NCBI GenBank assembly: GCA_947462525.1 | Contig: CANHPK010000100.1 | Coordinates: forward strand, 1 to 6,220 | Reading direction: 5' to 3' | DNA from: Roseiflexaceae bacterium | Lineage (GTDB): Bacteria; Chloroflexota; Chloroflexia; Chloroflexales; Roseiflexaceae | Length of the DNA stretch: 6,220 bases | Part shown: piece by piece, positions 1-5,547 of the stretch | Numbering within the stretch: position 1 is the stretch's first letter | How the letters are laid out: every line of letters starts with the position of its first letter | Notes under the pieces: model-generated | The model's input: only the letters and a program-made list of their open reading frames with translations | Database searches by the model: none | Told to the model about the DNA's origin: nothing | Position numbers and translations under genes: made by a program

Positions 1-173
1 ACCAAGCCGGCCATTTGTCCGCTGACATCACTGCCGTATCCCAGCGCAATCAAGTAAAAGTTGAACACCACATCCGGGATCCCGTTCAGGAATCCGACAA
101 TCATCGTGAACGCATACAAGCGCAGAACGATAGGATGCGTCAACACTGCAGGCAATCGCAATCGTTCAATCAT
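1..173 (-). CDS. MFS transporter, N-terminal fragment (runs off left edge)
   Basis: Reading the minus strand from the ATG at 173 gives 57 codons without a stop before the window ends. The peptide begins MIERLRLPAV and continues to a block FNFYLIALGYG then GQMAGL. That block matches the first membrane segment and following loop of the complete MFS transporter next door: from the shared GF onward, 18 of 31 residues are identical. It is therefore the start of a second, paralogous MFS transporter, an integral membrane protein of unknown substrate. An AAAGG lies 8 bases upstream of this ATG. An in-frame ATG at 212 is possible, but it falls inside a hairpin and lacks a good ribosome site. The gene lies 65 bases after the stop of its neighbour and is probably co-transcribed with it. 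The rest of the gene is outside the window. Confidence 0.8.
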   Translation of the reverse strand, partial: MIERLRLPAVLTHPIVLRLYAFTMIVGFLNGIPDVVFNFYLIALGYGSDVSGQMAGL

Positions 174-207
174 GTATGGCGCCTTTGCCGCAGAACACGA
201 ATCGTGG

Positions 208-228
208 GCCATGCGTCAGACGCATGGC
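208..228. repeat. Perfect inverted repeat between the two MFS genes
   Basis: The arms GCCATGCGT (208-216) and ACGCATGGC (220-228) are perfect reverse complements around a 3-base CAG loop. The element lies in the 65-base gap between the stop of the complete MFS gene and the ATG of the second. No T-run follows it on the minus strand, so a classical terminator is unlikely. A messenger processing or stability hairpin, or a protein-binding site, would fit better. Confidence 0.6.
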
Positions 229-238
229 AGCATACATC

Positions 239-1480
239 CTAATGGCCGTCGTCTTTGAATGGGATGAGATAGAACGACAGGCCCGAGATAACGTATGCAG
301 CGCCTGAGGCGATAAAGACCCAATAAAACCCGCTGTCGAGCTGGATGTAGCCACTCATCAACGCAGCCGCGGACCAGCCAAATGACCAGAGCATCGACGA
401 CAGACTCGTCGCAGTGCCACGTTGTTCGACCGGCACAGATTGCATCACCAACGCATCTGCGAGTGGGAAGGTCACCCCGATGACGAGCCGACTCACATAA
501 TACGCAGCGGCCGACACCCACAAGTTGGGGACCAACATTAGGAGCAACGTGGGAGCGGCAAGAAATCGCGTCCATGCCGCGGCATTACGCAAACCAAAGC
601 GTTTTGAGAGCGGTCCGCCAATAAAACTCCCAAACCCCATTGCAAATGCAGAAATTGCGAGAATTAACCCGACTTGTGCATCGGGGAGATTGAATTGTTC
701 ACGGAAAAACAAATTCTGGAATGGGACAACCATACCGCCGCCCAAACCCAACAAGAACCCTTGTGAAGCGAACAATACCAAACGCATGAACGGAAGCTTG
801 TGTCCACTGCTCACGGGTGCGGCGTGTCCTGCGGCATGATGTTTGTTGGCTGCTGCCGAAAATCCCAACAACGGCACAATTGCCAGAAAACCAATCACCG
901 ACACGCTCACCAATGCCAACCGATACGCGAGCTGGTCGGTGGGTGCGACACCCACAAATGGTGCAATCAGCGACGGTAACGCGCCGCCGAGTAACGATCC
1001 GACGAACCCGACCGCGACCGTGGCACCTGCATTGATCCCAAAAAAGCTTGCCCGCTGTTTTGGTTCGATCACACTACTCAGCAACGGAATAATTGCGGTG
1101 TATGTAGCAATATTTGCTGCCCCCACCAAGAAATAGACCGGTGCGATGATACGAATATCGGTCGACGATAACACCGCGAGCCAACTCGCACCATATGCGA
1201 TGATGCTAAACATCAATACTTTGCGAGCACCGCGTTTATCGATCAGCATACCGACGGGAATGCCAAAGATAACCCCGGCTGCTCGGAAAATTGAATTCAT
1301 TTGTCCGGCAACTTCATTGCCGTATCCAAGGCTATCTAAATAAAAGTTAAACAGCACATCGGAGATGCTTGCAGCAAAGCCAAACAACAGACTGTGGATA
1401 AGGATACGAAAAACCACTGGGCTAAAATCGGCAAAAAGCGCTGTGACACGTTTGGGTACAATCGTCACCGGAACCTCCAT
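239..1480 (-). CDS. MFS transporter, 12-TM type
   Basis: A 413-residue protein of normal MFS length, made of alternating hydrophobic segments consistent with 12 transmembrane helices in two halves. MFS motif A is visible after the second helix (residues 77-87, GMLIDKRGARK, with Asp81). A weaker counterpart lies at the same place in the second half (GGPLSKRFGLRN, about 288-299). The central cytoplasmic loop (about 208-232) contains four histidines (214, 215, 219, 227). The substrate cannot be read from the sequence; an efflux or multidrug-like role is only a family-level guess. The ATG at 1480 has no Shine-Dalgarno upstream. A GTG at 1468 (codon 5) has GGAGG (1474-1478) 5 bases before it and could be the real start, giving 409 residues. 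It is transcribed divergently from the glycosyltransferase operon and is followed by a paralogue. Confidence 0.88.
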   Translation of the reverse strand: MEVPVTIVPKRVTALFADFSPVVFRILIHSLLFGFAASISDVLFNFYLDSLGYGNEVAGQMNSIFRAAGVIFGIPVGMLIDKRGARKVLMFSIIAYGASWLAVLSSTDIRIIAPVYFLVGAANIATYTAIIPLLSSVIEPKQRASFFGINAGATVAVGFVGSLLGGALPSLIAPFVGVAPTDQLAYRLALVSVSVIGFLAIVPLLGFSAAANKHHAAGHAAPVSSGHKLPFMRLVLFASQGFLLGLGGGMVVPFQNLFFREQFNLPDAQVGLILAISAFAMGFGSFIGGPLSKRFGLRNAAAWTRFLAAPTLLLMLVPNLWVSAAAYYVSRLVIGVTFPLADALVMQSVPVEQRGTATSLSSMLWSFGWSAAALMSGYIQLDSGFYWVFIASGAAYVISGLSFYLIPFKDDGH

Positions 1481-1482
1481 GA

Positions 1483-1506
1483 TTAAGTGTGCCGGTATTG
1501 TACCAT
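1483..1506 (-). other. Possible 7-codon upstream ORF (MVQYRHT)
   Basis: An ATG at 1506 on the minus strand opens a seven-codon frame that stops 2 bases before the annotated ATG of the MFS gene. An AGGAGG (1520-1525) lies 13 bases upstream of it, which is longer than usual spacing. If transcription starts at the extended -10 seen here (1497-1505), this frame would not be in the message. It is therefore a weak candidate. Confidence 0.15.
1497..1505 (-). promoter_or_regulatory. Extended -10 promoter for the MFS genes
   Basis: On the minus strand the sequence reads TGGTACAAT, an extended -10 (TGn plus a -10 hexamer with 5 of 6 consensus bases). No good -35 lies 16-18 bases upstream, as expected for extended -10 promoters. 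Transcription would start near 1490, giving a leader of only about 10 bases to the ATG at 1480 or about 22 to the GTG at 1468. Confidence 0.4.
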
Positions 1507-1531
1507 GTTGGCTCTTTTTCCTCCTGCCAGA

Positions 1532-1560
1532 TTGTCCTTCCGCGTGGGTCTCCGTAGTCT
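1532..1560 (+). promoter_or_regulatory. Weak promoter for the glycosyltransferase operon
   Basis: TTGTCC (1532-1537) and TAGTCT (1555-1560) are separated by 17 bases. They match the sigma70 consensus at 4 and 3 positions. A competing -10, TAAAAT, lies at 1560-1565 with a poorer -35. The start would fall near 1567, just upstream of the strong ribosome site GGGGAGGA (1570-1577). Confidence 0.3.
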
Positions 1561-1585
1561 AAAATAGAAGGGGAGGACAGCCTGC

Positions 1586-2698
1586 ATGCGCGTTGCGATA
1601 TTCACCGAAACATTTCTCCCCAAACACGATGGTGTCGTCACCATCCTCTGTCAAATGCTCGATGCCCTTGAACAAGAGGGGATTGAGGTCTGTATCTATG
1701 CACCACCGTCGGCTCCGTCTCGCTATCGTGGCTATACCGTGTTCCCATCGTGGGGACCCCGTTTTCCACTGTATCGTGAACTCTATTGCAGTATGCCGAC
1801 ATGGGAAGGTGTACGTGGCATCATTGCATTCAAACCAGACATCATCCATGTGATGAACCCTACATTTATTGGTACCGCAGGGGTCATAATGGCGCTGTGG
1901 GGACGCGTCCCGCTCATTGGATCTGTCCATATGGATATCGACTTTTATGTGCGCCAGTATGCGGGTACCTGGGGCTTACCGATTGCATGGACTTTTTTTC
2001 AACTTTGGCACAATCGCGCACGCATCAATCTGGCCCCGTCTCGTGCAATGGTGGCACAATTACACGCACATGGGATCCGACGTGTGACACATTGGGTACG
2101 TGGGATCGACACGCAACGGTTCAGACGAAAACCACGCAATCAGCGGGTTAGAGCATCTTTTCTCGGCGCGCAAGATACGCGACTCGTGGTGTTGTACGTT
2201 GGACGTCTCACCGAAGAAAAAGGAATCGCACAACTCGTCCCGTTGTGCAACAACCCAACATTTCGCGTTGTCTTGGTCGGTGGAGGTCATCAAGAAGACC
2301 ACGCGCGCGCATTATTTGCCCATACCGATGCATACTTTACCGGTGTGTTGCGCGGCGAAGATTTGATTGATGCATATACTGCAGCAGATATCTTTGTGTT
2401 TCCTTCGCAAAGCGAATCATTCGGCCTCGCACCACTTGAAGCAATGGCATGCGGCCTGCCGGTGGTTGCGCCGTTTGTGGGAGGGTTGCAAGATACCTTG
2501 GTCCCCGATCATAATTGCCTGGTATATGACCCCGAGCGCCCCGACTCCCTTCGCGAAACCGTGCTCAGGCTTGTCGAAGATGCCGCATTGCGTACCGCCA
2601 TCAGTGAACACGCCGCAGCGTATGCAGCAACACGCAGCAATGCAGCATCGATGCAACAACTTATATCGCTCTATAGGCGACTTGCCCATGTACATTGA
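1586..2698 (+). CDS. GT4-family glycosyltransferase, SqdX/MgtA-like
   Basis: A 370-residue two-domain GT-B glycosyltransferase of family GT4, the usual length for the group. The N-terminal half carries the acceptor-side signature: FTETFLPKHDGVVT (6-19), the PDIIHVMNP block (84-92) and the segment ending HWVRGIDTQRF (169-179). These resemble SqdX (sulfoquinovosyl transfer to diacylglycerol) and MgtA-type mannosyltransferases. The C-terminal half binds the nucleotide sugar: VGRLTEEKG (205-213), a glycine-rich VGGG (231-234), and the catalytic E-x7-E pair Glu277/Glu285 in ESFGLAPLE. The likely role is retaining transfer of a sugar from a nucleotide sugar to a lipid or glycan at the inner face of the membrane. 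No sqdB partner is in view, so sulfolipid synthesis cannot be claimed. The start is set by GGGGAGGA 8 bases upstream. It is the first gene of a coupled operon. Confidence 0.88.
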   Translation: MRVAIFTETFLPKHDGVVTILCQMLDALEQEGIEVCIYAPPSAPSRYRGYTVFPSWGPRFPLYRELYCSMPTWEGVRGIIAFKPDIIHVMNPTFIGTAGVIMALWGRVPLIGSVHMDIDFYVRQYAGTWGLPIAWTFFQLWHNRARINLAPSRAMVAQLHAHGIRRVTHWVRGIDTQRFRRKPRNQRVRASFLGAQDTRLVVLYVGRLTEEKGIAQLVPLCNNPTFRVVLVGGGHQEDHARALFAHTDAYFTGVLRGEDLIDAYTAADIFVFPSQSESFGLAPLEAMACGLPVVAPFVGGLQDTLVPDHNCLVYDPERPDSLRETVLRLVEDAALRTAISEHAAAYAATRSNAASMQQLISLYRRLAHVH

Positions 2699-3455
2699 TG
2701 CACATTTTGTTGAAACATCGACCGCACTGTTCCAGTCGCGCGTGGTGCGTAGCATCAGCACCGTTGACCCGCACGCAACAGTGCATGTCCGCCAATGGAG
2801 CACTGCGATTGCCATGCTGAGTGGGCCGCGCTACCAGTTCAATCATGTTGCAGGAATATTTGCTGCGGAGGACATTGATGCAATGCATGAATACTTTCGC
2901 ATCCATGGCACGCCGTTCCGTGTAGAATGCGCCGGGCGCACACAATCAGTGCACGATTTACTCGCCCTCCACGATGCAGGGCTTGAGCCGTATCCGGCAA
3001 TGAACGCATGGACCTATGAAACACACGCCCAAATTCCGCGGCGTGCATCGAGTAATCTGGTTTGGAGCACCGCGTCAGACAATTCCGTCGCTGTGGATCA
3101 TCTTGCATCAGATACGGAGCGGGTACTGCGTCATGCGTATGCAATGCAGCCCGAGGCGACGTTTGTGTCGATTCTGCATGGTGACGGTGTCATCGCCAGT
3201 GCCGGCATACGCATCCAAGACGGCTATGCCTTTTGCTTCGGCGGATGGATAGCACCACATCGGCGCCAGCGCACCCACTTCGAAACACTCCTGGATGCAA
3301 GCCTCTTCTACGCTGCAGAACACGATTGTCACAGCGTCGTTTTGCATGCACATGCGCACAGCGCCATCGCTCGCACTGCCAGTGAACGTGGCTTTGTGAT
3401 GCGCTGGGAACGTAACATTTGGACAGAACGCAGTCACTCGAGAGGAACCACATGA
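2688..3455 (+). CDS. GNAT-like protein with two degenerate acetyltransferase halves
   Basis: A 255-residue protein. The frame stays open upstream to 2367, but that part overlaps the glycosyltransferase. The ATG at 2688, overlapping that gene's end by 11 bases, is the sensible start and implies translational coupling. The N-terminal part (about 45-112, including EDIDAMHEYFRIHGTPFRVE) resembles the leading half of two-part GNAT proteins. The C-terminal part (about 155-245) has GNAT-like strands and the terminal SERGFVMRWERNIW, typical of the last GNAT helix and strand. The acetyl-CoA loop, normally R/Q-x-x-G-x-G/A, reads RQRTHF (192-197), so Thr and Phe stand where the small residues should be. 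The protein may be a weak acetyltransferase or a non-catalytic relative. Substrate unknown. The stop overlaps the next start as ATGA. Confidence 0.75.
   Translation: MYIDAHFVETSTALFQSRVVRSISTVDPHATVHVRQWSTAIAMLSGPRYQFNHVAGIFAAEDIDAMHEYFRIHGTPFRVECAGRTQSVHDLLALHDAGLEPYPAMNAWTYETHAQIPRRASSNLVWSTASDNSVAVDHLASDTERVLRHAYAMQPEATFVSILHGDGVIASAGIRIQDGYAFCFGGWIAPHRRQRTHFETLLDASLFYAAEHDCHSVVLHAHAHSAIARTASERGFVMRWERNIWTERSHSRGTT
3441..3446 (+). promoter_or_regulatory. Ribosome binding site fixing the SDR start
   Basis: AGAGGA lies 5 bases before the ATG at 3452. The upstream in-frame ATG at 3419 has no such site and would add 11 residues (MDRTQSLERNH) not expected before the SDR nucleotide-binding strand. 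Confidence 0.7.
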
Positions 3456-4285
3456 GACGTCCAATTGCGGGCAGTGTCATTCTCATTACGGGAGCAAGTT
3501 CTGGGATAGGCGCGGCTACTGCCCGTCTATTGGCGTCGTACGGTGCGACCATCGTATTGTGTGCACGCCGGGCAGATGAACTCGCACATGTCCGACAATC
3601 AATGCACAATCCCGAACGTCATCTGGTCTGTACGGTCGATGTCACCGACGCACATGCTGTCGCAGCGACGGTCGAACACACCATAGCCACGCTCGGTCGT
3701 ATAGATGCAGTGGTGTGTAATGCAGGAGTTGGTGTAACTGGTCCCGTCGCAGAACTCGATTATGGGAACTATCTCGACGCTATGGCGGTCAACGTGGGCG
3801 GATTTTTGCATCTCGTCAACGCAGTCAACCCGTACTTCAGCAGACAGCACGGTGGCCAATACGTCGTGATTTCTTCGGTCGTCGGGCAGCACGCACTGCC
3901 TTACACGGGCGGGTACGCTGCTACCAAAGCCGCATTAGAACGCCTCTGTGAGGCGTTACGGATTGAATCCCGTGGACTTGGAATCACCGTATCTGTTATC
4001 CGCCCTGGGACCGTTGCAAGTGGTTTTTTTGCGCATCGGATTGGACCCGACCGTGAACAGCGCCGGACCCGTAGCCCCGGCATGGCGCCAGAGGTTGTCG
4101 CTCGGTCAATCGTGTCGGCACTGCGCTACAACCGACGTATCGTCTACCCACGCTTCCGCGATCTGTTATTGCGTGTGGTTGCAGACCTGTTCCCGATGTG
4201 GAGTGACGCCATCCTCGCGCGTACGATCCAATGGAAACAAAAAACCGGTGACAACGAAACGTCATCACCGGCTCAAGACACCTAG
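3452..4285 (+). CDS. Short-chain dehydrogenase/reductase (classical SDR)
   Basis: A 277-residue NAD(P)-dependent oxidoreductase with a Rossmann fold. The cofactor motif TGASSGIG is at 13-20, NAG at 90-92, the structural Asn at 114, the catalytic Ser at 142, and YxxxK as Tyr155/Lys159. All catalytic residues are present. After the core, a basic and hydrophobic helix region (about 229-262, including DLLLRVVADLFPMW) resembles tails of SDRs acting on lipid substrates and could associate with membrane. An Arg pair in the first loop (39-40) hints at NADPH preference. It is the third gene of the operon, starting within ATGA at the end of the GNAT-like gene. Its last codons (about 265-273) also encode the terminator hairpin of the opposing trxA-csoR transcript, and its TAG stop overlaps the opposing stop. 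The substrate is unknown. Confidence 0.92.
   Translation: MRRPIAGSVILITGASSGIGAATARLLASYGATIVLCARRADELAHVRQSMHNPERHLVCTVDVTDAHAVAATVEHTIATLGRIDAVVCNAGVGVTGPVAELDYGNYLDAMAVNVGGFLHLVNAVNPYFSRQHGGQYVVISSVVGQHALPYTGGYAATKAALERLCEALRIESRGLGITVSVIRPGTVASGFFAHRIGPDREQRRTRSPGMAPEVVARSIVSALRYNRRIVYPRFRDLLLRVVADLFPMWSDAILARTIQWKQKTGDNETSSPAQDT
4236..4271 (-). terminator. Intrinsic terminator of the trxA-csoR operon, inside the SDR gene
   Basis: On the minus strand, arms CCGGTGA and TCACCGG (4265-4271 and 4245-4251) form a 7-bp stem. A CA/CA internal mismatch, a further 3-bp ACG/CGT stem and an AAA loop (TTT on the minus strand) complete it. The stem is followed directly by TTTTTTGTTT. It sits about 11 bases beyond the csoR stop. 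There is no T-run on the plus strand, so it should work only for the leftward transcript. Confidence 0.8.
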
Positions 4286-4563
4286 GTACGTGTCGCACGC
4301 AACAGGGCGAGTACTCGATCCACGTCGGGGGGCTTGGGGCTAGCACCTTCGCAGAGCGTTTCGTGCGCACATCGTTCTGCGAGGGTTGTACCAACACTCG
4401 AAACTGCTGCTTTGATTGCATTGAGCTGGGTAACAATGTCCGTGCAATCACGCCCATCAGTCAGCATCCGCTGGACACCACGCACTTGACCTTCGATGCG
4501 CACCAAACGTGTCACCAAGTCAGCCCGCGCGTGGTCACTCAAAGGAAGAGTCGGGTCACTCAT
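4282..4563 (-). CDS. CsoR/RcnR-family (DUF156) transcriptional repressor, atypical sensor site
   Basis: A 93-residue all-helical DNA-binding protein of the CsoR/RcnR/FrmR/CstR family, normally a tetrameric repressor released by metal, formaldehyde or persulfide. The core RLVRIEGQVRGVQRML (19-34) and DCTDIVTQLNAIKAAV (39-54) aligns without gaps to Mycobacterium tuberculosis CsoR. In that alignment the first Cys ligand is present (Cys40). The His ligand (CsoR His61) is Cys65, and the second Cys ligand (CsoR Cys65) is Thr69. His67 and Cys71 lie nearby. This is not the Cu(I) Cys-His-Cys set. Two or three thiols suggest redox, persulfide or another metal as signal. GGAGG (4568-4572) precedes the ATG by 4 bases, 11 bases after the trxA stop. 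A matching operator stands upstream of trxA, so the gene is probably self-regulated. Confidence 0.88.
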   Translation of the reverse strand: MSDPTLPLSDHARADLVTRLVRIEGQVRGVQRMLTDGRDCTDIVTQLNAIKAAVSSVGTTLAERCAHETLCEGASPKPPDVDRVLALLRATRT

Positions 4564-4574
4564 GGCACCTCCGA

Positions 4575-4904
4575 TTAGGAGTTTGCAACCTTATCAAAGT
4601 CCCGCTTCAACTCTGACTTGGGTTTCACACCGACGACACGACTGACTTCTTTGCCGCCCTTGAAGAAAATCATAGTTGGAATGGCCTGCACACCGAACTG
4701 GGCAGCATACTTGGATGATTCGTCGGTGTTTACTTTTGCGACGGTGACTTTGCCTGCGTACTCACCCGCCAACTCTTCGAGGATGGGGGCAACCGCACGA
4801 CATGGTCCGCACCATGGAGCCCAAAAGTCGACCAATACTGCGGTCTCGGACTTGAGCACATCTGCATCAAACGTGCTGTCGGTAACGTTTACTGGCTTTG
4901 TCAT
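4575..4904 (-). CDS. trxA: Thioredoxin
   Basis: A 109-residue single-domain cytoplasmic thioredoxin of normal length. It has the redox-active WCGPC at 31-35, the buried Asp26, the cis-proline Pro76 in AIPTM, and the late Gly in VVGVKPK. It reduces protein disulfides with electrons normally supplied by thioredoxin reductase, which is not in the window. No signal peptide is visible. The ATG has AAGGA 5 bases upstream. It is the first gene of a two-gene operon with a CsoR-family repressor, and its promoter carries a CsoR-type operator. This copy is therefore likely inducible rather than purely housekeeping. Confidence 0.96.
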   Translation of the reverse strand: MTKPVNVTDSTFDADVLKSETAVLVDFWAPWCGPCRAVAPILEELAGEYAGKVTVAKVNTDESSKYAAQFGVQAIPTMIFFKGGKEVSRVVGVKPKSELKRDFDKVANS

Positions 4905-4929
4905 TGTTGTCCTTACTTTCTACACTGCA

Positions 4930-4946
4930 ATACCCCTCAGGGGTAT
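4930..4946. promoter_or_regulatory. CsoR-type operator
   Basis: The sequence ATACCCC-TCA-GGGGTAT is a perfect inverted repeat with 7-bp arms, or 8-bp arms around a single C. It has the C/G-tract flanked by AT that typifies CsoR- and CstR-family operators. It begins at the predicted transcription start of trxA and ends 25 bases before its ATG. A family repressor is encoded in the same operon, so this is very likely its own site. Confidence 0.8.
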
Positions 4947-4952
4947 GCGCAC

Positions 4953-4982
4953 AGTATAGCGATGGGTGGAGCCACTCGTCAA
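4953..4982 (-). promoter_or_regulatory. Promoter of trxA-csoR
   Basis: On the minus strand, TTGACG (4977-4982) is followed after 18 bases by TATACT (4953-4958), each matching 5 of 6 sigma70 consensus bases. Transcription would start near 4946-4947, right at the edge of the operator, so bound repressor should block initiation or clearance. Confidence 0.75.
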
Positions 4983-5026
4983 CTACACAAAGATAGGAAA
5001 ACGATGAGATTACGGTATGATTGCGT

Positions 5027-5055
5027 TTGACATCCCCTACGAGACCGTCTATACT
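5027..5055 (+). promoter_or_regulatory. Strong promoter of rplU-rpmA-rpmE
   Basis: A perfect -35 TTGACA (5027-5032) is followed, after the ideal 17-base spacer, by TATACT (5050-5055), one base off the consensus -10. The start falls near 5062. This matches the high expression expected for ribosomal protein genes. Confidence 0.85.
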
Positions 5056-5061
5056 TCACGT

Positions 5062-5148
5062 TGATAAATTATTCCCACATACGTGTGAATATCAAGCAGT
5101 TGTGCAGATCCAACGTGCCGTTGGAAAGCAAACGCAAGGGAGAATACG
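5062..5148 (+). promoter_or_regulatory. rplU leader with two hairpins
   Basis: The untranslated leader is about 87 bases long. Hairpin one runs 5071-5090: ATTC pairs with GAAT, then after one mismatch CAC pairs with GTG around ATAC. Hairpin two runs 5109-5125: TCCAACG pairs with CGTTGGA around TGC. The second ends 10 bases before the Shine-Dalgarno. Feedback leaders are common in ribosomal protein operons, and an L21 leader is known in Firmicutes. I see no proof that this one is regulatory. Confidence 0.35.
5136..5142 (+). promoter_or_regulatory. Ribosome binding site fixing the rplU TTG start
   Basis: AAGGGAG lies 6 bases before the TTG at 5149. Together with the conserved L21 N-terminus (MYAI then QYRVQEG) it selects this TTG over the later in-frame ATG (codon 10), which would cut the first beta strand. 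Confidence 0.8.
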
Positions 5149-5520
5149 TTGTACGCCATTTTTCGAGATCGTGGTATGCAATACCGCGTGCAAGAGGGGC
5201 AAATGCTCGACATTGCTTTGCAAAGCGAAGCAGCTGCCGGCAGCGAACTCACCATGGATGAAATCTTGTTGGTGGGTGGCGAGCAGACAGTAGTCGGCAG
5301 TCCGACGGTCGACGGTGCCAAAGTGGTACTCAAGGTTATTGGCGCAGTACAAGACGACAAAATCGTCGTGTTCCGATACAAGAGCAAGAAGCGCTATCGT
5401 CGCCGCACGGGTCACCGCCAAGATTTGACCCGCGTACAAGTGACCAAAATCGAAGTCAACGCATCGAGCGACAGCAAGGCCGCCAAAGCACCACGCCGCA
5501 AGGCCGGAGCTGCTGCGTAG
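5149..5520 (+). CDS. rplU: 50S ribosomal protein L21
   Basis: A 123-residue L21, a 23S rRNA-binding protein of the large subunit. The family N-terminus MYAIFRDRGMQYRVQEG (1-17) is clear, followed by DEILLVGG (37-44), the GAKV segment (56-59), and the basic KKRYRRRTGHRQ (80-91) that contacts rRNA and ends the conserved core near VTKIEV. The usual GGKQYRV reads RGMQYRV here. A lysine- and alanine-rich tail of about 20 residues (104-123) extends past the core. Translation starts at TTG. It is the first gene of the operon, 27 bases before rpmA. Confidence 0.95.
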   Translation: MYAIFRDRGMQYRVQEGQMLDIALQSEAAAGSELTMDEILLVGGEQTVVGSPTVDGAKVVLKVIGAVQDDKIVVFRYKSKKRYRRRTGHRQDLTRVQVTKIEVNASSDSKAAKAPRRKAGAAA

Positions 5521-5547
5521 TTTACACAACACAAAGGAGATGTCGTC

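Noticed and set aside
216..575. Other long frames overlapping the MFS gene on both strands
   Set aside because: They are out-of-frame shadows rich in Arg, Cys and His; the MFS frame has clear membrane helices and motif A.
2367..2687. Upstream extension of the GNAT-like frame by 107 codons
   Set aside because: It lies wholly within the well-supported glycosyltransferase gene, has no ribosome site, and its residues look random; the ATG at 2688 is the coupled start.
1586..2698. Naming the glycosyltransferase sqdX
   Set aside because: The similarity also covers MgtA-type mannosyltransferases, and no sqdB or other sulfolipid gene is in the window.
4245..4271. Hairpin as terminator for the rightward SDR operon
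   Set aside because: No T-run follows on the plus strand, and it lies before the SDR stop codon; it fits the leftward transcript only.
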